Position numbers and translations under genes: made by a program. The notes beneath the pieces are model-generated. The model made no database searches. It worked only from the letters and a program-made list of their open reading frames with translations, and was not told where the DNA came from. Positions 34,767-42,193 of a DNA stretch of 45,738 nt are shown here, one piece after another. The first letter of the stretch is position 1, and each line of letters starts with the position of its first letter. Origin of the DNA: an uncultured Clostridia bacterium (GTDB lineage: Bacteria; Bacillota; Clostridia; Lachnospirales; CAG-274); the NCBI GenBank assembly GCA_947585865.1, contig CANPXH010000018.1, positions 1 to 45,738 on the forward strand, given 5' to 3'.

Positions 34767-36827
34767 ATGTATCCGGAATGGAATGGTTTTACCAAAGGTG
34801 TTTGGCAGAAAGAAATAAATGTAAGAGATTTTATTCAAAAAAACTATACTCCCTATGACGGAGACGACTCATTTTTGGCAGGGCCCACTCAGGACACTCA
34901 AGACCTATGGGCTCAGGTCATGGAGCTTTCCAAAAAGGAAATGGAGGCAGGGGGTGTTCTTGACATGGATACAAAGATAATATCCACGATCACATCCCAC
35001 GGCCCCGGATATTTGGATAAATCCAAGGAGAAAATAGTCGGCTTCCAAACAGATAAACCCTTCAAGCGTTCACTCCAGCCTTACGGCGGCATAAGAATGG
35101 CCGTTAAGGCTTGTCAGGAAAACGGTTATGAGGTGGATCCCGAGATCGTGGAGTTCTTTACTACTCACAGAAAGACCCACAATGCAGGCGTATTTGATGC
35201 CTATACTCCCGAAATGAGAGCTTGCCGTTCAAGCCATATTATAACAGGCCTTCCGGATGCTTACGGCAGGGGCCGTATAATAGGCGATTACAGAAGGATA
35301 GCTCTCTACGGTGTGGACAGGCTCATAGAAGACAAGACCAATCAGAAAAACGGCACGAGAACAATAATGTACTCCGATGTTATCAGGAACAGGGAGGAGC
35401 TTTCCGAGCAGATAAAGGCGCTGCACGAACTCAAGAAGCTTGGCGAGATATACGGCTTTGATATTTCAAGACCGGCACGCAATGTGCAGGAGGCCATACA
35501 GTGGACATACTTTGGCTATCTTGCCGCAGTAAAGGAGCAGAACGGCGCCGCCATGTCTTTGGGAAGGACCTCCACCTTCTTGGATATATATGCGGAGAGA
35601 GATCTTAAAAACGGCACATTCACAGAAGAAGAGATACAGGAATTCGTTGATCATTTCATAATGAAATTAAGGCTTGTGAAGTTTGCAAGAACACCTGAAT
35701 ACAATGCGCTTTTCTCAGGCGATCCCACATGGGTGACCGAGTCTATAGGCGGCGTTGGTATAGACGGAAGACATATGGTCACAAAGATGAGCTTCAGATA
35801 CTTGCATACTCTCAAGAATTTGGGCACGGCGCCCGAGCCTAACCTGACCGTGCTTTGGTCTACAAGGCTTTCTGAAAACTTCAAGCGCTTTTGTGCCAAG
35901 ACATCTATAGAGTCAAGCTCCATACAGTATGAGAATGACGATCTTATGAGAGTGACTCACGGTGACGATTATGCCATCGCCTGCTGCGTATCCTCAATGA
36001 GGGTAGGCAAGGAGATGCAGTTCTTCGGCGCAAGGGCCAATCTTGCCAAGTGTCTGCTCTATGCCATAAACGGCGGCGTGGATGAGATAACAAAAAAGCA
36101 GGTAGGCCCTAAGTACAGACCTATAACCTCGGAATACTTGGACTACGACGAGGTAATGGACAAGTACAGAGATATGATGAAGTGGCTTGCAAGAGTATAT
36201 GTGAATGCTCTTAATATAATACACTATATGCACGATAAATACTGCTATGAAAGACTTCAGATGGCTCTTCACGACAAGGATGTGACACGCTGGTTCGCAA
36301 CAGGCATCGCAGGTCTTTCGGTAGTGGCGGATTCACTTTCGGCGATCAAGTACGCCAAAGTAAAGACGATAAGAGATGAAAACGGTATCGTTGTAGACTA
36401 TGATATAGAGGGAGATTTCCCCAAATACGGCAACGATGACGACAGAGTTGACAATATCGCCGCAGATCTTGTGGAGGAATTTTTGGGCTATATAAAGGGC
36501 AACCACACATACAGAGGCGGCATACCCACAACATCTATACTTACCATTACATCAAATGTAGTATACGGTAAGCATACAGGCTCTACTCCTGACGGAAGAA
36601 AGGGCGGACAGCCCTTTGCCCCCGGTGCCAATCCCATGCACCACAGAGACAGCCACGGTGCCGTAGCCTCTCTTGCTTCGGTCTCAAAGCTGCCTTTCAA
36701 GGATGCTCAAGACGGCATATCAAATACCTTCTCTATCATTCCCGGAGCGCTTGGCAAGGATGACAAGGTGTTTGCAGGCGATCTGGAGGTAGAGCTGGAT
36801 AATATAGACAACTTGACCGACATATAA
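34767..36827 (+). CDS. pflB: Pyruvate formate-lyase large subunit lacking the glycyl radical domain
   Basis: This 686-residue protein is the ten-stranded barrel body of pyruvate formate-lyase, which converts pyruvate and CoA to acetyl-CoA and formate anaerobically. N-terminal [38 protein letters not shown] and the catalytic pair in [20 protein letters not shown] (Cys406-Cys407) are intact, as is [20 protein letters not shown]. The chain ends soon after [17 protein letters not shown], with a short acidic tail. One-piece PflB continues there for about 75 residues with the radical domain. That domain is found at 37260 as a separate gene. AGGAGG lies eight bases before the ATG. Without a glycyl radical this protein cannot be active alone; I infer it works with the 79-residue protein. 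No activating enzyme gene is in the window. Confidence 0.93.
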   Translation: MYPEWNGFTKGVWQKEINVRDFIQKNYTPYDGDDSFLAGPTQDTQDLWAQVMELSKKEMEAGGVLDMDTKIISTITSHGPGYLDKSKEKIVGFQTDKPFKRSLQPYGGIRMAVKACQENGYEVDPEIVEFFTTHRKTHNAGVFDAYTPEMRACRSSHIITGLPDAYGRGRIIGDYRRIALYGVDRLIEDKTNQKNGTRTIMYSDVIRNREELSEQIKALHELKKLGEIYGFDISRPARNVQEAIQWTYFGYLAAVKEQNGAAMSLGRTSTFLDIYAERDLKNGTFTEEEIQEFVDHFIMKLRLVKFARTPEYNALFSGDPTWVTESIGGVGIDGRHMVTKMSFRYLHTLKNLGTAPEPNLTVLWSTRLSENFKRFCAKTSIESSSIQYENDDLMRVTHGDDYAIACCVSSMRVGKEMQFFGARANLAKCLLYAINGGVDEITKKQVGPKYRPITSEYLDYDEVMDKYRDMMKWLARVYVNALNIIHYMHDKYCYERLQMALHDKDVTRWFATGIAGLSVVADSLSAIKYAKVKTIRDENGIVVDYDIEGDFPKYGNDDDRVDNIAADLVEEFLGYIKGNHTYRGGIPTTSILTITSNVVYGKHTGSTPDGRKGGQPFAPGANPMHHRDSHGAVASLASVSKLPFKDAQDGISNTFSIIPGALGKDDKVFAGDLEVELDNIDNLTDI

Positions 36828-36862
36828 GCCATGCGCCTTTAAGGCGGCGGTGCTTATTGCAC

Positions 36863-36894
36863 ATATCGGCGAGAGAGGGATATACCGCCGATAT
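36863..36894 (+). other. Intergenic hairpin between pfl large subunit and small genes
   Basis: ATATCGGCG (36863-36871) pairs perfectly with CGCCGATAT (36886-36894) across a 14-base loop, in the 159-base gap after the large subunit gene. No T-run follows, so it is not a classic terminator. It could be an RNA processing or stabilising element that sets different levels for the large and small proteins. Confidence 0.55.
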
Positions 36895-36986
36895 CAAAGG
36901 GCTTGCCGGAAGTTGTCGGTTATGAGCAAGCAGCATAGCCAAATCACAAATTTCATTGAAGGTATACTGTAAAGAGGAGTATCATT

Positions 36987-37241
36987 ATGGATGATAAGAA
37001 AATTGACGAGCTTGTCAAAATGATAGACAGCTTTATGGCTAACAATGGCGGGCACATGAATATCACCGTCAGCAGCGAAGGTGATATCAATACCGACGGC
37101 GAGACGCTGGATGAGCTTTCGGTCACGACCATGCGTTCCTTGGACTGTGCCGCAGGCGATCTTGCGTGCAATGTGCCTACTCTCATGGAGGGTATGGATA
37201 TCGATGAATTAAGAGACTATGACGACAACGATGAACAGTAA
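36987..37241 (+). CDS. Small acidic paralogue of the glycyl radical protein, without the radical motif
   Basis: The product has 84 residues. Its first 40 align by eye with the first 35 of the 79-residue radical protein: KIDELVKMIDSFMANNGGHM plus NITV versus [20 protein letters not shown] plus NVNV. After that it differs. There is no R-V-S-G-Y motif; instead DCAAGDLACNVPTLMEGM carries Cys54 and Cys61 (C-x6-C), and the tail is strongly acidic (DELRDYDDNDEQ). AGAGGAG lies seven bases before the ATG. It is placed between the large subunit and the radical protein genes. It may be an assembly factor, placeholder or inhibitor for the radical-domain site; no function is known to me. Confidence 0.8.
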   Translation: MDDKKIDELVKMIDSFMANNGGHMNITVSSEGDINTDGETLDELSVTTMRSLDCAAGDLACNVPTLMEGMDIDELRDYDDNDEQ

Positions 37242-37259
37242 GCTTAAGGAGGAAATACT

Positions 37260-37499
37260 ATGGCAAACGAACAACAGATAGACAATTTGGTATCAATACT
37301 TGACGGATATGCTGAAAAAGGCGGACATCATCTTAACGTAAATGTGTTTACAAAGGAAACACTGCTCGATGCGCAGAAGCATCCCGAAAAATATCCGCAG
37401 CTTACGGTAAGAGTTTCGGGCTATGCCGTGAACTTCAATAAGCTGACTAAGGAACAACAAGACGAAGTGATATCACGTACATTCCATGATGCCATTTAA
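37260..37499 (+). CDS. Separate glycyl radical domain of pyruvate formate-lyase (GrcA/YfiD-like)
   Basis: This 79-residue protein corresponds to the C-terminal end of Pfl[41 protein letters not shown] and [19 protein letters not shown] match it almost residue for residue. Gly54 in RVSGYA is the expected radical site, formed by the SAM-dependent activating enzyme. E. coli GrcA/YfiD is a spare radical domain that rescues oxygen-cleaved PflB; here the local PflB lacks the domain altogether, so this protein should be the regular radical carrier. AAGGAGG lies six to seven bases before the ATG. It is 18 bases after the acidic paralogue and ends the operon. 686 + 79 residues equals a normal PflB length. 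Confidence 0.93.
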   Translation: MANEQQIDNLVSILDGYAEKGGHHLNVNVFTKETLLDAQKHPEKYPQLTVRVSGYAVNFNKLTKEQQDEVISRTFHDAI

Positions 37500-37570
37500 A
37501 AAAGCTGTTTTGGCTTTGGCGTACGGACAATGCCGATACGCTTATGAATATGCCTTAATATATGCGTATT

Positions 37571-37622
37571 AAAATCGGGCTTTGATAAAGTCGGTCTGCG
37601 GCTTTACAAGCCCGATTTTTTT
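37571..37622 (+). terminator. Rho-independent terminator of the pfl operon
   Basis: AAAATCGGGCTT (37571-37582) pairs with AAGCCCGATTTT (37608-37619), followed by a T-run to 37622. The 25-base loop may hold an additional small stem. It lies 72 bases after the 79-residue gene. Confidence 0.82.
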
Positions 37623-37728
37623 ATTGCGGTTTGTTCCGCCCTTGACTTATGTTGTATTCTTTGGCCGGGCGGCGTGGATATACGGCGGCTCGGAAACGGC
37701 GGAAAAGAGCAATCGAGCCCTTGATTTA

Positions 37729-37757
37729 TTGACTTTTTTATTCCTATGTGATAAAAT
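37729..37757 (+). promoter_or_regulatory. Promoter of the histidine kinase operon
   Basis: TTGACT (37729-37734), 17 bases, then TAAAAT (37752-37757): a good sigma-A promoter, about 75 bases before the kinase start codon. Confidence 0.7.
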
Positions 37758-37830
37758 TTTATATTATAAAGTAATATGGGTCGAATATTGGCATATGCGG
37801 ATATGATGCATATAAGTATGGGGTATATAT

Positions 37831-40797
37831 ATGAAAAAATGGTTTGAGAGATTTATATTGATGTTTCTCATGTGCATTATCGGTATTGCTGCCGTTTTGA
37901 TAGGAATAGTTTATTTTCACTTTATTTCTGAGAGAATATACGAAGACAGTACCAATCATTTGGAGGAGCTCTACGATCAGGTGAATCGTTCCTTCGGAGC
38001 CTTTGCCGAGAGAAACTGGGGACTTTTGGAAAGCTGGGGAGATTATTTTACCTTGGCAGAAGATGAAAACAAGGATACGATATCCGAGTTTATAGCGGAC
38101 AAGCAGAGCTATTGGGGATTTTCAAAGTTTTACTTTATATCTTCGGACAAGCAATGTATGACGGCGGAAGGCATAAGTGACAGTATCGATTTGGGAGAGG
38201 CCTGGGATAGTCTCATACAGCGGAAAGAAAAGATACTGGAAGGCGTTGTTCTGTCATCGGGTCAGGAGGTCACGGCTTTTGCCGTTCCCGTTGAGCACGG
38301 AGAATACAACGGCTTTGGATATGATGCGATAGCGGTATGCTATACGAATGCCGATATGGCCAGCTCACTGAATGTAGATGCTTTTTCGGGAAAAGCCAAA
38401 TGCTTTGTTGTCCATAACAACGGAAGTATACTTCTGTCCACTCAAAACGGCGGAAACGTATTCGATAACTATCTTGTTTATCTGAAGGCTGCTTCCGATA
38501 TAAGCGATGCGGAGATCGGCAAGATACAAAAGGACTGGCAGGACAAGGTATCGGGTCTGCTCCAGTGCAGGATAGGCGACATTTCCTACTGTATATTGTA
38601 TCAGCCTGTCGGCTATCAGGATTACATACTGCTGAGTTCTGTGCCTCAAAATGTTGTCAGCGCAGGTTTCTTATCTGTGCAAAAGACCACAACGAATGTT
38701 ATGACGGCCATATTTATGCTTATAGGTGCGGCTATAATCGTGCTCTTGCTCATACGAAGCAGGAGCCTGTCACGCAAGAACAGAATGGAGCTCCAGTACA
38801 GGGAGCTTATGTTCGATGTGCTTTCAAACAGCGTTGATGATATATTCATAATGCTGGATTCAAAAGATCAGAGCGTGGATTACATAAGCCCCAATATCGA
38901 AAGGCTCATAGGCATACCTGTGCAGGAGGCCAGAGAAGATATAAAAATATTGCTCAAGTGTGTCTTAAACGATGATATAGTTATACCAAAGACAGTGCTT
39001 GAGGACATACCTCTTTACGGCAATATAGTCAGAGAATGTCAATATATGCACCAGAACACAGGCGAACGCCGATGGTACAGAATGACAGTTTATCATATGA
39101 GCATACAAGATGTCAGAAAATATATAATAGTTATGTCCGACCGCACTATGGAGCAGCAGATGAATCAGAAGCTGCAGGAAGCGCTCAATGCCGCAAGAAG
39201 CGCCAATGAAGCAAAGAGCAATTTCCTTTCCAATATGTCTCACGATATCCGTACTCCCATGAATGCCATAGTCGGCTTTTCGGTATTGCTTGAGAAGGAT
39301 GCGGATCAAGCCGATAAGGTAAGAGAATACACAAGAAAGATAACCGCATCGAGCCACCATTTGCTAAGCCTTATAAACGATGTGCTGGATATGAGCAAAA
39401 TAGAAAGCGGAAAGACATCCATGAACGTAGAGCGCTTCAGCCTGCCGGAAATGCTGGATGAACTGAATATAATACTTATGCCCCAGGCTAAGGCAAAGGG
39501 CCAGGAATTCAGGATATCGGTTCAGGGAGCGCCTCCGGAGCATATAATAGGCGATAAGCTCCGTCTCAATCAAATACTTATCAACCTTTTGTCCAATGCC
39601 ATAAAGTATACTCAGGATGGCGGGCAGATAGACTTTTTTGTATGCGAGCTTCCTCAAGCGGGTCAGCAGTATGTCAAGCTTCGCTTTGTTGTAAAGGATA
39701 ACGGTATCGGAATGAGTGAAGAATTCCAAAAGAATATATTTGCGCCTTTCAGCAGAGAGATCAATTCAGTCACAAATAAGATACAGGGTACCGGATTGGG
39801 CATGGCAATCACCAAAAATCTTGTGGATCTTATGGGCGGTATCATTGAATTGGAAAGCGAGCCCGGGAAGGGCACTACATTTACAGTTGAACTGACGTTT
39901 GCGCTTCCCGAACAAGAGGAATCCGAAGCACTCATACATCAAAGGATCGATCGCATACTTGTTGCGGATGACGAAGAAGAAATATGTATGGATATACGTG
40001 AGCTCATGAAGGACACGGATATCGATGTATTCTGCGTTACAGACGGACAGTCCGCCGTTGATGCGGCCGTGGAGGCTCACAGCAGGGGCGAGGATTTTGA
40101 TGTTATATTACTTGATCTTAAAATGCCCGGGCTTGACGGTATCCAAACGGCACGCAGCATAAGAGAAAAGCTGGGAGAGGATGTGCCTATACTTGTGCTG
40201 ACATCATATGATTGGAGCGATGTAGAGCACGAAGCACGCAGTGCGGGCATAAACGCATTTATGCCCAAGCCGTTTTTCTTATCCTCATTCCTTCAGGCAG
40301 TCGAGCCTCTTTTTTCAAAAGATACTCTCAAGGAAGAGGAAAGCGATGCTGCGGAGAACGCCTTGGAAGGAAAGCTTTTCCTTGTAGCCGAGGATAATGA
40401 TATGAATGCCGAGATACTTACCGAAATGCTTAAGATGGAAGGCATAAGCTGTGAGCTTGCTTCCAACGGACTTGAAGCGGTAAATATGTTTAAAAACTCT
40501 GAGCCGGGATATTACGATATGATACTTATGGATGTGCAGATGCCTGTGATGAACGGATACGAGGCTACAAGAGAGATCAGAGCCTGCGGACATCGGGAAG
40601 CACATACCATACCTATCGCCGCAATGACAGCCAATACATTTGCCGAAGACGTGCGCAATGCAATGGATGCGGGAATGGACGGACATCTTGCAAAGCCTAT
40701 AGATATGAATGCGGTAAAGGAAATGGCAGTCAGGCTTATAAGCAAAGGAGATAAAGACATAAAAGGCGGTGCAAAAGAGGACGGTGACAGCAAATGA
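37831..40797 (+). CDS. Hybrid sensor histidine kinase with two receiver domains
   Basis: 988 residues. A membrane helix at about 8-32, an extracellular sensor region at about 33-285 and a second helix at about 287-308 come first. A PAS-like region (about 325-445) with ILDSKDQSVDYISPNIERL-type sequence follows. The HisKA box is SHDIRTPMNAIVGFS (His471). The ATPase domain has NQILINLLSNAIKYT, DNGIGMSEEF and GTGLGMAITKNLVDLMGG. Receiver 1 has VADDEEE and DVILLDLKMPGLDG (Asp762); receiver 2 has VAEDNDMNAEI and DMILMDVQMPVMNG (Asp901), ending near HLAKPIDMN. No DNA-binding output is attached. The next gene, a solute-binding lipoprotein, overlaps by four bases and may present a ligand to the sensor. 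Confidence 0.92.
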   Translation: MKKWFERFILMFLMCIIGIAAVLIGIVYFHFISERIYEDSTNHLEELYDQVNRSFGAFAERNWGLLESWGDYFTLAEDENKDTISEFIADKQSYWGFSKFYFISSDKQCMTAEGISDSIDLGEAWDSLIQRKEKILEGVVLSSGQEVTAFAVPVEHGEYNGFGYDAIAVCYTNADMASSLNVDAFSGKAKCFVVHNNGSILLSTQNGGNVFDNYLVYLKAASDISDAEIGKIQKDWQDKVSGLLQCRIGDISYCILYQPVGYQDYILLSSVPQNVVSAGFLSVQKTTTNVMTAIFMLIGAAIIVLLLIRSRSLSRKNRMELQYRELMFDVLSNSVDDIFIMLDSKDQSVDYISPNIERLIGIPVQEAREDIKILLKCVLNDDIVIPKTVLEDIPLYGNIVRECQYMHQNTGERRWYRMTVYHMSIQDVRKYIIVMSDRTMEQQMNQKLQEALNAARSANEAKSNFLSNMSHDIRTPMNAIVGFSVLLEKDADQADKVREYTRKITASSHHLLSLINDVLDMSKIESGKTSMNVERFSLPEMLDELNIILMPQAKAKGQEFRISVQGAPPEHIIGDKLRLNQILINLLSNAIKYTQDGGQIDFFVCELPQAGQQYVKLRFVVKDNGIGMSEEFQKNIFAPFSREINSVTNKIQGTGLGMAITKNLVDLMGGIIELESEPGKGTTFTVELTFALPEQEESEALIHQRIDRILVADDEEEICMDIRELMKDTDIDVFCVTDGQSAVDAAVEAHSRGEDFDVILLDLKMPGLDGIQTARSIREKLGEDVPILVLTSYDWSDVEHEARSAGINAFMPKPFFLSSFLQAVEPLFSKDTLKEEESDAAENALEGKLFLVAEDNDMNAEILTEMLKMEGISCELASNGLEAVNMFKNSEPGYYDMILMDVQMPVMNGYEATREIRACGHREAHTIPIAAMTANTFAEDVRNAMDAGMDGHLAKPIDMNAVKEMAVRLISKGDKDIKGGAKEDGDSK

Positions 40798-42068
40798 AAA
40801 AAGGATTTCTTTCGATCATGATAGCTGCCCTGGTGCTTGTGTCGGGCTGCAATGCATTCAATAAAACCGATGACAGTGTTACTTTGACTGTAATGGGCAA
40901 GAAAAACGATTTGGAAAAAAGCTATATGACAAGCATATTTAGGCAGTATGAAGAAAGTACCGGCAATAAGCTTGACATAATCGCCTATGAGGATGAAGAA
41001 TTTGAGACCTCAGCCGCAGATGCATTTGAAAGGGGAAAGGCGCCGGATGTGTTTATGCACTTTCATAATGCGGATCTGAATCGTTTCGATGTGGAAGAAA
41101 ACTTTTGTTATTTAAATGACGAAAAGTGGATAGACGATCTGACCGACGGCGCCAAGGCATACTGTCAGGACAGCAACGGCAATATGCTGGGTCTCCCATT
41201 TTGGGAAAATTCCGTATCGGGCTGCTATTACAACAAAACGATACTGGACAGCTTAGGCCTTAAGCCTGCCGCTACACAGGCTGAGTTCGATGTTTTGTGC
41301 CAGGTGCTTGCAGATACGGGATACACTCCCATATGCTGGCCTGCAGATGGCTGCACATGGATGATGCAGTTCGGTATGGATCCCATATTTGCAGATGACG
41401 CATCTGTGCTTGAAAAAATAAATAAAAATGAAATAAAGTATTCCGATATCCCCGAGGTGACCGATATGATACAATGGATATCAGATGCCGCTTCAAAGGG
41501 CTGGTTCGGGGTCGATTATATGAACACGGGCTGGGATGATATCAGCTCGGCTATGGGTTCGGGCAAGGCGGTCATGACATTTATATGGGATACATGGTTT
41601 TATACCGATTTTGCCAAGGACAACAAATATTCCGTTGATGACTTTGCGCTTATGCCTGTGTTTATGAACACTGCCGATAACGGCACATATGAGGGCGGCA
41701 ATCTTAATATGATGATGGTGAACAAAAACAGCAAGAACAAAGAAGCCGCTTTGGATTTTTTGGATTTCTGCGCAGATGAAAAAAATTATAATATTGCCTT
41801 TGACGGCATATCCACGGTAAACTGCTTTAAGGGTCAGAACACGAATATACAGTCAAAAATGGTAACGGATGCCCGTGCATCCATCGATGCAAACGAGCGT
41901 GTATCCACTGCCGCATCCAGAATAATAGGCTACAGCGCCGAGGATGTTGCCGCTGCTCTGAACGAATTGTTTAACGGCAGGACAGACGTAGCCGGCTGTA
42001 TAGGCTTTATGGATCATAGCAGGATAACAGAGGCGGCAAAAGAAGGCGCCGCAGGGTTTGTGCAATAG
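40794..42068 (+). CDS. Extracellular solute-binding lipoprotein (family 1)
   Basis: The 424-residue protein has a lipoprotein signal: MKKGFLSIMIAALVLVSGC with lipid Cys19. The mature part resembles sugar-binding family 1 proteins of ABC importers: GMDPIFADDASVLEKI, VMTFIWDTWFYTDF and KNKEAALDFLDFCADEKN. No permease genes follow. Its start overlaps the histidine kinase stop (ATGA), so it is more likely a ligand-binding partner of the kinase than part of an importer. The ligand is unknown, though carbohydrates are typical. It ends at the terminator at 42130. Confidence 0.87.
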   Translation: MKKGFLSIMIAALVLVSGCNAFNKTDDSVTLTVMGKKNDLEKSYMTSIFRQYEESTGNKLDIIAYEDEEFETSAADAFERGKAPDVFMHFHNADLNRFDVEENFCYLNDEKWIDDLTDGAKAYCQDSNGNMLGLPFWENSVSGCYYNKTILDSLGLKPAATQAEFDVLCQVLADTGYTPICWPADGCTWMMQFGMDPIFADDASVLEKINKNEIKYSDIPEVTDMIQWISDAASKGWFGVDYMNTGWDDISSAMGSGKAVMTFIWDTWFYTDFAKDNKYSVDDFALMPVFMNTADNGTYEGGNLNMMMVNKNSKNKEAALDFLDFCADEKNYNIAFDGISTVNCFKGQNTNIQSKMVTDARASIDANERVSTAASRIIGYSAEDVAAALNELFNGRTDVAGCIGFMDHSRITEAAKEGAAGFVQ

Positions 42069-42129
42069 ATAAGGATATGCTTTGCGTATGGTCTTGCCGA
42101 TATGGAGGTCATCATATAAATAAATACAA

Positions 42130-42169
42130 AAGGAGGTACTGCAATATAAATGCAGACCTCCTTGTTTTT
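42130..42169. terminator. Bidirectional rho-independent terminator
   Basis: AAGGAGGT (42130-42137) with TGCA (42140-42143) pairs with TGCA (42151-42154) and ACCTCCTT (42156-42163), followed by GTTTTT. T-rich sequence also follows on the minus strand, so it can serve the solute-binding protein gene and the convergent peptidase gene. The AGGAGGT in the stem is not a ribosome binding site, as no gene follows. Confidence 0.82.
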
Positions 42170-42193
42170 ATGCAGGTATCCGGCGTGGAGATA

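Noticed and set aside
36828..37260. pflB truncated by a simple frameshift or sequencing error
   Set aside because: The radical domain has its own start codon and strong ribosome binding site, and an intact gene lies between the two parts.
42130..42169. Ribosome binding site AGGAGGT of a further plus-strand gene
   Set aside because: It forms the stem of a terminator and the short frames after it are antisense to the peptidase gene.
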